Positions 7,406 through 16,225 of a stretch of 50,285 nt of DNA are shown here, piece by piece (positions within the stretch are counted from its first letter, which is position 1; each line of letters starts with the position of its first letter). Below the pieces are notes generated by a model. The model was given only the letters and a program-made list of their open reading frames with translations, made no database searches and was not told the DNA's origin. Origin of the DNA: Gammaproteobacteria bacterium (lineage in GTDB: Bacteria > Pseudomonadota > Gammaproteobacteria > GCA-2400775); contig JAADIY010000004.1 of the NCBI GenBank assembly GCA_013151045.1, positions 1 through 50,285 of the forward strand, read 5' to 3'. The translations under genes were made by a program, and so were the position numbers.

Positions 7406-7717
7406 ATGTCTTATAACGATTCGATCTGGTCGACAGTTACGACCATGACCCAAAAAATGCTGAATTACGCGCGCATTGACGATTGGGCAGAGGTTGCTAA
7501 AGTAGAAAGTCAGAGACAAGTCTTATTAAAACAGTGTTTTGATGGGGATATCCCTCTTTTTGCATTGGCTAAAGTACGAAACAATATTAAAAAGATCATG
7601 GGTGTTGATACGGAGATTAGTAGTCTTTGTACGAAAAAACGTGATGCTATTGCTGTAGATATGGATAGCCACCGTCATTCTCGCAAAGCGTGTCAAAGTT
7701 ATCAGCAATGCGGTTGA
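7406..7717 (+). CDS. fliT: FliT-like flagellar chaperone
   Basis: This short (103-residue) helical protein directly follows fliS. It opens with a helix containing WSTVTTMTQKMLNYA and a DDWAEVAKVESQRQVLL segment, and ends KACQSYQQ, the pattern of the poorly conserved FliT-type proteins found after fliS. FliT proteins chaperone FliD and can modulate regulators in enterobacteria. No strong catalytic motif is present. The assignment rests on size, helix pattern and position. The ribosome binding site is weak. Confidence 0.65.
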   Translation: MSYNDSIWSTVTTMTQKMLNYARIDDWAEVAKVESQRQVLLKQCFDGDIPLFALAKVRNNIKKIMGVDTEISSLCTKKRDAIAVDMDSHRHSRKACQSYQQCG

Positions 7718-7743
7718 TGTAGTCATCTTAACCCTGTCTTATC

Positions 7744-8319
7744 ATGACTGACTCGCGTAATAGTGATGGCCATCTTGGTCAACGCCTTGTTTTTGAAGAC
7801 AGTCTACCTTTAGCATATAAAGTTGTTGAAGCCTTACCTCAAGGCAATGAATATTTATCTTTACAAATGAGCAATGAAGAGACGCTTCATGCCATTATGA
7901 TGGTCGAAGATGCGCCTAAAGAAAGCCCGGAGGATAGTAGCGCTGAAGCACAAGATATATTGCGGCTTGAATATAAAATTAATGTCATGTTTGATTTGTT
8001 AGCGGGCTTATATCAACGAGAATTCGAATTTCCTCCATGTGCTGATGTGGTGCTACGTTCAGATGCGTTGCAATGGCAAACTACTGATTCTATATTGGTG
8101 GGCAGTTGCGTGATGGTTGATCTGCATATCAGTCGAAAATATCCTAAGCCGATTACCTTGCCGGGAACCATTACCTTAGAGGGTGATAACGGTTTGCTAA
8201 CGATGACTTTTGATGATTCGGTAGGAGAGCGTACACGCGATTGGATTGATAAATTTATATTCCGTTACCACCGACGTGCCGTGGCAATTGCGCGCCGACA
8301 ACTAACCGGTACTTCTTGA
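7744..8319 (+). CDS. PilZ-like domain protein of the flagellar cluster
   Basis: This 191-residue protein has an N-terminal segment QRLVFEDSLPLAY and a beta-rich C-terminal half (about 110-170) with the fold pattern of a PilZ domain: VVLRSDALQW, ISRKYPKPITLPGTI, DWIDKFIFRYHR. Genes of this kind occur between fliS/fliT and fleQ in several gammaproteobacteria. The canonical RxxxR and D/NxSxxG c-di-GMP-binding motifs are not clearly present, so it may be an atypical or non-binding PilZ protein. I infer a link to c-di-GMP control of motility, but the sequence does not prove ligand binding. Confidence 0.6.
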   Translation: MTDSRNSDGHLGQRLVFEDSLPLAYKVVEALPQGNEYLSLQMSNEETLHAIMMVEDAPKESPEDSSAEAQDILRLEYKINVMFDLLAGLYQREFEFPPCADVVLRSDALQWQTTDSILVGSCVMVDLHISRKYPKPITLPGTITLEGDNGLLTMTFDDSVGERTRDWIDKFIFRYHRRAVAIARRQLTGTS

Positions 8320-8365
8320 TAAGCATCAGTATGATGTGCATAAGTACTTGACATTCAGACTCTAT

Positions 8366-8379
8366 GTCAGATTTTTGAC
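8366..8379. promoter_or_regulatory. FleQ-box-like palindrome at the fleQ promoter
   Basis: GTCAGATTTTTGAC keeps both half-sites (GTCA and TTGAC) at the spacing of the known FleQ consensus GTCAATAAATTGAC. It overlaps the -35 hexamer, where binding would repress, suggesting autorepression. A related TTGACATTCA direct repeat occurs at 8348-8357 and 8375-8384. Confidence 0.45.
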
Positions 8380-8403
8380 ATTCAATGGTTTCAGTGGTTT
8401 ACT
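8375..8403 (+). promoter_or_regulatory. Sigma-70 promoter of fleQ
   Basis: TTGACA (8375-8380), a 17-base spacer and TTTACT (8398-8403): a perfect -35 and a 4-of-6 match at -10. This fits the top position of fleQ in the cascade. Confidence 0.6.
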
Positions 8404-8471
8404 AGCGTTCTGGGTCAGAAAATACAAATGCGGCCTAAAATGAGAACAACGAAACCGGGGGGTATTGAGGG

Positions 8472-9899
8472 GTGTCTTTATCCAGTGTGTTTGTTGTCGA
8501 ACCAGACACTGGTCGCCAGCAGACAATTAAACAAACACTTGAGTTTGTCGGCTGTGAATTTGTCACAGTAACTGAAGATAGCAATTGGTCTGGGGCGTTC
8601 GATACGTCGTCTGCGCGAGTTATTTTACTTGGCCCGACAATTTCTGATCACAGTAGTTTTCTCGATAGTGCAAACGAATCAGCGAAAGGTGTGCCAGTTA
8701 TTGTGTTGGCTGATGTTGATGGCGAGTGTAGTCCCAGCCCTGAAGTCATGCGACGTGTTTTAACCGTTGTTAGTTTTCCATTGAAATTTGCTCAGTTGAA
8801 TGAAGCATTGCTACAAGCAGAATTATTTCTTGAGAGTAAGCAAAAGGCTGAAGGTAAGCGAGCACCTGAATTATTCCGCAGCCTCGTTGGTAATAGTCGC
8901 AAAGTCCGTTTCATCAGAGATCAAATTGATCAGGTAGCAAAAACTGATGCTAATGTATTGATCCTCGGAGAATCAGGTACGGGTAAAGAAGTTGTAGCGC
9001 GTAATTTACATTATTATTCTGCGCGTAGAGATGAGCCTTTTGTACCCATAAACTGTGGCGCGATACCAACAGACTTATTAGAGAGCGAGCTTTTTGGTCA
9101 TGAGAAAGGGGCGTTTACTGGTGCGATTAGCGCGCGTAGAGGCCGTTTCGAAATTGCTGATGGAGGAACCTTATTTCTAGATGAAATTGGTGATATGAGT
9201 ATGCACATGCAAGTGAAATTATTGCGTGTATTGCAAGAGCGTACTTATGAACGCATTGGTAGTAACAAAACCATGATGGCCGACGTGCGTATTATTGCGG
9301 CGACTCATAGGAACCTTGAAGAAGCGATTGCTGATGGTCATTTTCGTGAGGATTTATATTATAGGCTTAATGTCTTTCCTATTGAGATGCCGCCACTACG
9401 TGAGCGGAAAGATGATATTACACTGTTAATTAATGAAATTATTACACGTTTAGAGCATGAGAAACGTGGGTCAGTACGATTGACGCCTGCTACAGTGATG
9501 GCGTTAACGGAATATCAGTGGCCCGGAAATGTTCGTGAACTCGCGAATTTGGTTGAACGCATGGTGATTATGCATCCCTTTGGCGTAGTCGATGCGGCTG
9601 ATCTACCAGAAAAATTTCGTATCCATGTGACGGCTACCTCTACAGCTTCTTCGCTAGGAGTGACTTCTACCGAACCTGATTCTATTACCATTGATGGTAA
9701 TGAAATGCCGAGATTGCCACGTGATGGAATAGATCTGAAAACACATCTTAATATGATGGAACGTCATCTCATACTGCAAGCGTTAGAAGACAGTGGTGGG
9801 GTTGTTGCTCATGCTGCAAACCGTCTCAAGCTACGTCGTACAACCTTGGTGGAAAAATTACGCAAATATGGTCTTCAGCGTGCCGAGGAAACGACATAA
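8472..9899 (+). CDS. fleQ: Flagellar master regulator FleQ (sigma-54 enhancer-binding protein)
   Basis: This 475-residue activator has three parts. The first is an N-terminal FleQ receiver-like domain (1-120), lacking an obvious acceptor Asp in the usual context. An AAA+ domain follows, with Walker A GESGTGKE (166-173), the sigma-54-contacting GAFTGA (213-218) and Walker [10 protein letters not shown] (233-241). A C-terminal Fis-type helix-turn-helix (about 440-470) ends the protein. FleQ homologues activate class II flagellar genes and respond to c-di-GMP and FleN/FlhG. The start is a GTG behind a G-rich stretch. It is a separate sigma-70 unit followed by fleSR. Confidence 0.95.
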   Translation: MSLSSVFVVEPDTGRQQTIKQTLEFVGCEFVTVTEDSNWSGAFDTSSARVILLGPTISDHSSFLDSANESAKGVPVIVLADVDGECSPSPEVMRRVLTVVSFPLKFAQLNEALLQAELFLESKQKAEGKRAPELFRSLVGNSRKVRFIRDQIDQVAKTDANVLILGESGTGKEVVARNLHYYSARRDEPFVPINCGAIPTDLLESELFGHEKGAFTGAISARRGRFEIADGGTLFLDEIGDMSMHMQVKLLRVLQERTYERIGSNKTMMADVRIIAATHRNLEEAIADGHFREDLYYRLNVFPIEMPPLRERKDDITLLINEIITRLEHEKRGSVRLTPATVMALTEYQWPGNVRELANLVERMVIMHPFGVVDAADLPEKFRIHVTATSTASSLGVTSTEPDSITIDGNEMPRLPRDGIDLKTHLNMMERHLILQALEDSGGVVAHAANRLKLRRTTLVEKLRKYGLQRAEETT

Positions 9900-9968
9900 T
9901 TTTGACGCCAGTATTTTACCCCTCTTAGTAACTCATTGATATTTAAAATAAATATTTCATAGTATGCT

Positions 9969-9984
9969 CGGCATACTTCTTGCT
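9969..9984 (+). promoter_or_regulatory. Sigma-54 promoter of fleSR
   Basis: CGGCAT-ACTTC-TTGCT places GG (9970-9971) and GC (9982-9983) 10 bases apart with a good -12 half. It is about 50 bases before fleS. FleQ-dependent sigma-54 transcription of fleSR is established in Pseudomonas. Confidence 0.7.
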
Positions 9985-10032
9985 CAATAGCTTATAAACT
10001 TTAAAGCTATTAATAATAATGAGCAAGAAACG

Positions 10033-11151
10033 ATGCAAGCAGAAGCACTAGAGTCGATGTCAAGCGCCGGTCGGGCGCATATACTTGCAACACCTATTCA
10101 TGTAGATAGTACGATTGCGGTAAGCGATGATGCTCCCGCCGCATATTTGACTCGCTTGCTTGATGCCTTGCCTGCTGGTGTCATAGTGCTTGATGCGAAA
10201 GGTTATGTGGAACGTAGTAATGCGGTGGCCTGTGGTCTATTAGGGGAACCTTTGGTAGGCCAACCATGGTATGACGTGATTAGTCGCTGTTTTGAAAGTG
10301 GCTCCAGCGATGCTGATTATCTACGCATTAAAGGTGGTCGCTATGTCAGCATCGCCACCAAGCCACTCGATGGTTTGCCTGGCCAAGTGTTACTTATTTC
10401 TGATGTCACTGAGAAATACCGCCTTCAAGATCGTCTTCGTTGTTATAAGCGTTTATCGACAATGGGTGAAGTGGCCGCTTCACTTGCTCACCAAATTCGT
10501 ACACCTTTAGCTTCAGCATTACTTTACGCATCAAACTTACAATCGGTTGAGTGTGATAAGAAAACACGCGACTCTTTTACTGACAAAGTGGTCTCTCGGC
10601 TAAATCACTTAGAAAACTTAGTAAACAGTCTGCTTATGTTTGCTGGTAAAGGGCGTTTTACCGTTAATCATATCGTGGTCGATACGCTGCTGAGCGAATT
10701 GTTGAGTGGTATCGATACTAAAGTTAATAACTCATTGTGTCAGATTAGCTATGTGAATCAATGCACTGATGCCGTAGTGATGGGTAATCAATCTGCATTG
10801 TTAAGCGCGATACAAAACATTGTTATCAATGCAACGCAAGTATGTGGAGATAGCGGCAAGATTAATATTGTGTTTGACAAGGCATTGGATGATCAATGTA
10901 AAGAAGTTGTTCAAATACGTATCCAAGATAATGGACCAGGTATTAGTAAAGACGTGTTGCAAGAAATTTTCAAACCATTCTATACAACAAAGAAAAATGG
11001 AACAGGACTGGGTTTAGCTGTAGTTAACGAAGTTATTAAAGCACATAGCGGTCGTATACAAGTTGAATCAGAAGTAGGTGAGGGTACGGAGTTTATTATC
11101 AGCCTGCCATCCGTCAGTATAAAAAACCAATGTAATGGGAAAAATAGGTGA
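10033..11151 (+). CDS. fleS: Flagellar two-component sensor kinase FleS (FlrB-like)
   Basis: This 372-residue cytosolic kinase has no membrane segments. It has a PAS domain (about 38-130), an HisKA helix with the phospho-acceptor in SLAHQIRTPLAS (His153), and an HATPase domain with N (IQNIVINA), G1 (DNGPGI), and G2 (GTGLGL) boxes. FleS phosphorylates FleR, which drives class III (hook and distal basal body) genes. It ends 5 bases before fleR and shares its sigma-54 promoter. Length and layout are normal for the family. Confidence 0.93.
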   Translation: MQAEALESMSSAGRAHILATPIHVDSTIAVSDDAPAAYLTRLLDALPAGVIVLDAKGYVERSNAVACGLLGEPLVGQPWYDVISRCFESGSSDADYLRIKGGRYVSIATKPLDGLPGQVLLISDVTEKYRLQDRLRCYKRLSTMGEVAASLAHQIRTPLASALLYASNLQSVECDKKTRDSFTDKVVSRLNHLENLVNSLLMFAGKGRFTVNHIVVDTLLSELLSGIDTKVNNSLCQISYVNQCTDAVVMGNQSALLSAIQNIVINATQVCGDSGKINIVFDKALDDQCKEVVQIRIQDNGPGISKDVLQEIFKPFYTTKKNGTGLGLAVVNEVIKAHSGRIQVESEVGEGTEFIISLPSVSIKNQCNGKNR

Positions 11152-11156
11152 TCGGT

Positions 11157-12515
11157 ATGAATCAATCAACTGTACTCGTTGTTGAAGACGATAGTGATTT
11201 AAGGGAAGCGCTTTGTGACACGCTTAAGCTAGCAGGTTATGACGTAGAAGCTGCATGGGACGGTCGTTCAGCATTAGAAATTGTTAATCAACGCAAAGAT
11301 GATCTGGGCTTAATCATAAGTGATATTCAGATGAAGCCAATGGATGGTGTCTCGTTGTTAAAAAGAGTAAGACGTGTTTGTTCAGATATTCCAGTATTGC
11401 TGATGACGGCATACGGCACAATCGAGCAAGCGGTATCAACCTTACGCGATGGCGCTTCAGACTATATGGTAAAACCTTTTGAAGCGAAGGTTCTCGTTAA
11501 TATGGTGAGTCGCTACATTATCCAGCACGATGAAGAATCAAATTTGATTGCAATATCTACACCGAGCAAAAAATTAGCTGCTTTGTCACGTCGAGTTGCT
11601 CTTAGCGATGCAACGGTATTAATTAGTGGTGAAAGCGGAACAGGTAAGGAAGTTATTGCACGTTATATCCATGAAAATTCTACTCGCAGCAAAAATTGTT
11701 TCGTCGCAATTAACTGTGCTGCGATCCCAGATAATATGCTTGAATCAACGTTGTTTGGTTATGAGAAGGGTGCTTTTACTGGTGCGTATAACGCGTCACC
11801 TGGAAAGTTTGAACAGGCTCAAGGGGGCACACTGCTCCTTGATGAAATTTCAGAAATGAACTTGGCTTTGCAAGCAAAATTATTGCGAGTATTGCAAGAG
11901 CGTGAAGTTGAACGTTTAGGTGGAAATAAACTCATTGAGTTAGACGTGCGTGTGTTAGCTACAACGAACCGGAATTTAGCAGAAGAAGTAAAGGCCCATC
12001 GTTTTAGGGAAGATTTATTTTATCGCCTAAATGTATTCCCATTACAAATTAGCGCATTACGTGAGCGCAAGGACGATATTATGCCCTTGGCAAAAAGTTT
12101 TATTGAGCGTATTGCGATAGAGCAATCACAGCCGATTCCAACGTTAAATGATGCAGCGAAAGAACGCTTGTTAAGTCATCCGTGGCCAGGAAATGTACGT
12201 GAGTTAGATAACGTAATACAGCGTGCAATGATCCTACAACTTGGTGATGAAATTGAACCAGATGATTTGCAACTGACCTCATTTAATGGCTTTGAAACCA
12301 GCATTATGAATGTTGAGCAGACACACGTTGATGCAGAAAATTTGGCGCAAGATATGTTGGATCATGAGCAGAATCTCATTCTTGATGCATTGAAAAATGG
12401 CAACCGTAAACAGGCAGCAGAGAAGCTCGGAATTAGTCAGCGTACGCTACGTTATAAGTTAGCAAAAATGCGTGATTCCGGTATTGAAGTACCGCGACGT
12501 GTAGCATTAGCATAA
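11157..12515 (+). CDS. fleR: Flagellar response regulator FleR (FlrC-like)
   Basis: This sigma-54 activator has a receiver domain (1-120, acceptor Asp56 in IISDIQMKP, Lys in MVKPFEA) and an AAA+ domain with GESGTGKE, the GAFTGA loop and LLLDEISE. A Fis-type helix-turn-helix lies at the C-terminus (KQAAEKLGISQRTLRYKL). I chose the ATG at 11157 over the GTG at 11148, which would overlap the fleS stop; TAGG lies 8 bases before it. It is the cognate regulator of FleS. The next gene, fliE, follows after 39 bases without a recognisable promoter. Confidence 0.93.
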   Translation: MNQSTVLVVEDDSDLREALCDTLKLAGYDVEAAWDGRSALEIVNQRKDDLGLIISDIQMKPMDGVSLLKRVRRVCSDIPVLLMTAYGTIEQAVSTLRDGASDYMVKPFEAKVLVNMVSRYIIQHDEESNLIAISTPSKKLAALSRRVALSDATVLISGESGTGKEVIARYIHENSTRSKNCFVAINCAAIPDNMLESTLFGYEKGAFTGAYNASPGKFEQAQGGTLLLDEISEMNLALQAKLLRVLQEREVERLGGNKLIELDVRVLATTNRNLAEEVKAHRFREDLFYRLNVFPLQISALRERKDDIMPLAKSFIERIAIEQSQPIPTLNDAAKERLLSHPWPGNVRELDNVIQRAMILQLGDEIEPDDLQLTSFNGFETSIMNVEQTHVDAENLAQDMLDHEQNLILDALKNGNRKQAAEKLGISQRTLRYKLAKMRDSGIEVPRRVALA

Positions 12516-12554
12516 CTATTTTTTGTAGTAATAAATTTTGTTTAGAGGTGTGTA

Positions 12555-12875
12555 ATGGAAAGAATTGAAGTAACCCAACTATTAGACCAAATGCGTACTA
12601 TGACCGCTCAGGCTCAAGGTGAGCCAACAGAAATCGGTGCGGTACAAGGTGGTGATAGCTTTTCTTCAATGTTTTCGAATGCGATTAATACGGTTAATGA
12701 TATACAAAAACAATCCGGTGCACTGGCCAAAGGTTTTGAACAAGGAAATCCCAATATCGCATTAAGTGATGTCATGGTTGCTTCGCAAAAATCATCTGTT
12801 GCATTCGAGGCCACTATTCAAGTGAGAAACAGATTGGTTGAGGCATACCAAGCAGTTATGAGAATGCCAATATAA
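12555..12875 (+). CDS. fliE: Flagellar hook-basal body adaptor FliE
   Basis: This 106-residue protein links the MS ring to the proximal rod. The typical FliE features are SFSSMFSNAINTVNDIQ, then NIALSDVMVASQKSSVAFEATIQVRNRLVEAYQ, which forms the conserved C-terminal helices. The ATG follows AGAGGTG. It starts the fliEFGHIJK run. No GG-N10-GC element lies in the 39 bases upstream, so transcription may come from fleSR or a promoter inside fleR. Confidence 0.95.
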   Translation: MERIEVTQLLDQMRTMTAQAQGEPTEIGAVQGGDSFSSMFSNAINTVNDIQKQSGALAKGFEQGNPNIALSDVMVASQKSSVAFEATIQVRNRLVEAYQAVMRMPI

Positions 12876-12905
12876 CGCCGAATATAGAATAACGAGATAA
12901 TAATA

Positions 12906-14594
12906 ATGGCACTAATAAATACTGGAAATATCGCATTACAATCGCAAGGTTTTAACGCTTTGCCATTTTTACGACAAATTGGCCTGATGGTGGGTTTGGC
13001 AGCAAGTGTGGCGATCGGTGTATGGGTAGTAATGTGGGCGCAGGAGCCAAGTTATCGCGTGCTATATGGTAGTTTAAGCGAGACTGATGCGGCAGCAGTA
13101 TCATCTGAGTTAGCTAAATCAAATATTCCTTATAAAGTGTCCGATGCAAATGGCTCGATTATGGTGCCGTCAATTGATTTGCATAATGCACGACTAAAAT
13201 TGGCTGCGGTTGGGTTGCCTAATAGTAGTCATTCAGGCTATGAAATTTTAGATAAAGAGCAAGGGTTTGGTACCAGTCAATTTATGGAGAACGCACGTTA
13301 TCAGCGAGCGATAGAAGGTGAATTGGCGCGAACTATCGGTGCGATGAATAATGTACAAACCGCCCGTGTCCATTTAGCAGTTCCCAAACAGTCGGCGTTC
13401 CTACGAAACCGTAAAAAGACAAGCGCATCAGTTTTTGTGCATCTGCATCCTGGTCAACAAATTCAAGAAGGACAGGCAGGTGCAATCGTGCATATGGTTG
13501 CTTCTAGTGTGCCGAATTTGGATATAGAAAACGTAACGCTGGTTGATCAGCGTGGTCGTCTACTAAGCAACGGTGGAGCAGAAGATACGCTACTCAGTTC
13601 AACGCAATTTGATCATCGCCGAAAAATTGAAAATCATTATATGCAACGTATTGAGGATATTCTTACCCCTATTCTTGGCTTAGGTTCAGTTAAGGCGCAA
13701 GTCATCGCTGAACTCGATTTTACTTTTAGGGAAGAAACTGCAGAAACGTATAACCCGGAAGGCGCAGCGATTCGTAGTGAAGTCGTTAGTGAAGATGAAG
13801 TGCGCGATGGTAGCAGCGAAGTAGGTGGTGTCCCAGGTGCGTTATCTAATCAACCCCCTGTTTCCCCGGTAGGTGCAGAAGAGGGATCGAGTCGGTTAAA
13901 TTTAAGCCGCCGTTCTACGCGTAACTTTGAATTAGATCATACGATTAGTCGTACACGTCAGGCTAGCGGTACTGTGCAGAAGCTTTCTGCTGCGGTTGTG
14001 CTCAATGATAGGCAATCATATGGTGAAGCAGGTGAGGTGACTAATACACCGTTGACCGACGAAGAAATTCAACGTTTTACTTTACTAGTTCAAGAAGCAA
14101 TTGGTTTTGACGCTGAGCGTGGTGATAGAGTCAGTGTTATCAACGCTTCATTTTCGGTGCCTGAACCAATAGTCGAGCTAGAAGCGCCACCAATCTGGGA
14201 GCAAGCTTGGTTTGCCGGTACGTTAAAACAGGTTGCTGCAGGTATTGGTGTATTGATTTTGATCTTCGGTGTACTGAAACCGATTCTAAAAGACTTGGTA
14301 AATAAGTCGACTTCGGCAACTACCAATACTATTGCTTTGGCTGATGGATCAGGTGCCCAGTTAGCAGTAGATGAAAATGGTGAGCCAATCGCAGCACCAG
14401 CAGGATTGCCGCCCGGTGCTATGCAAGGGGGTGGCATGCCACCAGCCGTTATGGGCGCAGACGGCGTAGCAATGTTACCTACTGGTAATGCCGCATACGA
14501 TACACATTTACAACAAGCAAGGATGATGGTGGGTGAGGATCCTAAAGTGGTTGCTCAAGTAGTAAGAAATTGGGTGACAACTGATGGCAAGTGA
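12906..14594 (+). CDS. fliF: Flagellar MS-ring protein FliF
   Basis: This 562-residue protein has two membrane helices, near residues 25-45 (LMVGLAASVAIGVWVVMWA) and 440-460 (VAAGIGVLILIFGVLKPIL), flanking a large periplasmic ring-building region. Motifs include GSLSETDAAAV, GFGTSQFMENARYQRAIEGEL and QTARVHLAVPK. The C-terminus (QQARMMVGEDPKVVAQVVRNW) is the FliG-binding tail. A Gly/Pro/Ala-rich stretch before it (about 480-530) is a flexible linker. It overlaps fliG by 11 bases, indicating translational coupling. Confidence 0.97.
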   Translation: MALINTGNIALQSQGFNALPFLRQIGLMVGLAASVAIGVWVVMWAQEPSYRVLYGSLSETDAAAVSSELAKSNIPYKVSDANGSIMVPSIDLHNARLKLAAVGLPNSSHSGYEILDKEQGFGTSQFMENARYQRAIEGELARTIGAMNNVQTARVHLAVPKQSAFLRNRKKTSASVFVHLHPGQQIQEGQAGAIVHMVASSVPNLDIENVTLVDQRGRLLSNGGAEDTLLSSTQFDHRRKIENHYMQRIEDILTPILGLGSVKAQVIAELDFTFREETAETYNPEGAAIRSEVVSEDEVRDGSSEVGGVPGALSNQPPVSPVGAEEGSSRLNLSRRSTRNFELDHTISRTRQASGTVQKLSAAVVLNDRQSYGEAGEVTNTPLTDEEIQRFTLLVQEAIGFDAERGDRVSVINASFSVPEPIVELEAPPIWEQAWFAGTLKQVAAGIGVLILIFGVLKPILKDLVNKSTSATTNTIALADGSGAQLAVDENGEPIAAPAGLPPGAMQGGGMPPAVMGADGVAMLPTGNAAYDTHLQQARMMVGEDPKVVAQVVRNWVTTDGK

Positions 14595-15609
14595 TAAAGA
14601 GCAAGCCGTTGATTTGTCCTCAGGGACGACTAAAGCGGCAGTGTTACTGCTTACGCTTGGTGAAGAAGATGCAGCTGAAATTCTTAAGCACATGGGCCCC
14701 AAAGAAGTGCAAAGGGTCGGTGGCGCTATGGCGACGTTATCCAATATTAGTAAAAATCAAGTTGATACCGTACTAGAAGAGTTTATTAGCATCGTTGGTT
14801 CTCAGACTTCCTTAGGGGTGGGTTCCGACGATTATATTCGTAAAACAATGATTAATGCGCTGGGTGAAGATAAAGCTGGCGCTTTAATGGATAGAATATT
14901 ATTGGGTGGTTCGGCCAGTGGTTTAGAGCAATTAAAATGGTTAGACTCCCGTGGTATTGCTGAAATGATTCGGTTAGAGCACCCGCAAATTATTGCAATT
15001 GTACTTTCTTACCTTGAGTCTGATCAGGCAGGTGAAGTATTACAACTACTTCCTGAGAATACCCGCTCTGATTTGATTCTACGAGTTGCAACGCTTGATA
15101 CCGTGCAGCCGTCAGCGATTCAAGAGTTGAATGTCATTATGGAAAAACAATTTTCTGGTGGTGGTAACGTGCAATCAGCAGGTTTTGGTGGTTTAAAAGT
15201 TGCTGCTGACATTCTTAACTTTCTTGATGGTTCGGTTGAAGAAAAAGTCATGGCCAATGTCAAGAAAACGGATGAAGACATGGCGACTCAAATTGAAGAT
15301 CTCATGTTTGTTTTTGACAATATTAAAGATGTTGATGATCGTGGTATGCAGGCATTGATGCGCGAAGTTTCCAGTGATGCGCTAGTGCTAGCACTAAAAG
15401 GTTGTGATGCTGAATTAAAACAACAATTTATCGGTAACATGTCCAAGCGTGCAGCAGAAATGTTAGTGGAAGATCTGGAAACACGTGGCCCAGTTAAATT
15501 AAGTGAAGTGGAAGGCGCGCAAAAAGAAATTCTCGCGATTGTTCGGCGGATGTCTGAAGCCGGTGAAATTATTTTAGGCGGTGGTGGTGGAGGAGAAGAA
15601 TATGTCTAA
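14584..15609 (+). CDS. fliG: Flagellar motor switch protein FliG
   Basis: This 341-residue rotor protein has N, middle and C domains. Visible are AAVLLLTLGEEDAAEILKHM at the N-terminus, the middle-domain EHPQ motif in IRLEHPQIIAIVLSYL, and the C-terminal torque helix with the charged stretch LMREVSSDALVLALKG. FliG joins the MS ring to FliM and contacts the stator. A glycine run precedes the C-terminus ([10 protein letters not shown]). Start and stop overlap the neighbouring genes. Confidence 0.97.
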   Translation: MASDKEQAVDLSSGTTKAAVLLLTLGEEDAAEILKHMGPKEVQRVGGAMATLSNISKNQVDTVLEEFISIVGSQTSLGVGSDDYIRKTMINALGEDKAGALMDRILLGGSASGLEQLKWLDSRGIAEMIRLEHPQIIAIVLSYLESDQAGEVLQLLPENTRSDLILRVATLDTVQPSAIQELNVIMEKQFSGGGNVQSAGFGGLKVAADILNFLDGSVEEKVMANVKKTDEDMATQIEDLMFVFDNIKDVDDRGMQALMREVSSDALVLALKGCDAELKQQFIGNMSKRAAEMLVEDLETRGPVKLSEVEGAQKEILAIVRRMSEAGEIILGGGGGGEEYV

Positions 15610-16225
15610 TGCTGCGAGTGATAGTAATACTGATTGTCAACCTTGGGCGTTCCCTCAAGTTAATCAATCGGCAGGGTTAAATGCTAATGGCGGACTGAGT
15701 GGAAAGCGTTCTGAGAAGCGTCAAGAACAAGATGCCTATAAGGCTGGTTTTGCACGAGGTCTTGCAGATGGCATGGCATCATCACAATCAGAGTTAAATT
15801 ATCGCTTGTCGCGGCTGGATCAGGCCTGCGAGTTTATCTCAAAGCCTATGGATGCAATAGACGAGCATGTTGAACAAGAGTTAGCGAGTCTAGCCATTGA
15901 GATTGCTCGCCAAATTATTCGTCGTGAAGTCAAATTAGATTCTGGACATGTTGTTGCTGTAGTGCGTGAGGCGATAGCCAGCTTACCGATTAGCACAGAA
16001 CCTATGAGTGTTCACCTTAATCCGGTTGATGCATCATGTGTCAAAGATGCGCTATCGTTAAGTGAATCGGATCATAGTTGCAAAATAATTGAAGACCCTG
16101 TGGTATCAAGTGGTGGTTGCCGCATTGTTTCGGCGGCTTCACAAATTGATGCAACAATAGAAAAACAAGTAGCAGCGATCTCTGCAAGAATTTTTGGCGG
16201 AGAGCGTGATGCAGACATTAACTAA
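15602..16225 (+). CDS. fliH: Flagellar export ATPase regulator FliH
   Basis: This protein of about 207 residues binds FliI and links it to the C ring. The N-terminal third is variable. [15 protein letters not shown] resembles the GxxxG region, and the C-terminal domain carries [19 protein letters not shown] and [15 protein letters not shown], the FliH/YscL signature. The ATG at 15602 lies just after GGAGGAG and overlaps the end of fliG by 8 bases. A longer reading from 15581 lacks a ribosome binding site. Confidence 0.92.
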   Translation: MSNAASDSNTDCQPWAFPQVNQSAGLNANGGLSGKRSEKRQEQDAYKAGFARGLADGMASSQSELNYRLSRLDQACEFISKPMDAIDEHVEQELASLAIEIARQIIRREVKLDSGHVVAVVREAIASLPISTEPMSVHLNPVDASCVKDALSLSESDHSCKIIEDPVVSSGGCRIVSAASQIDATIEKQVAAISARIFGGERDADIN

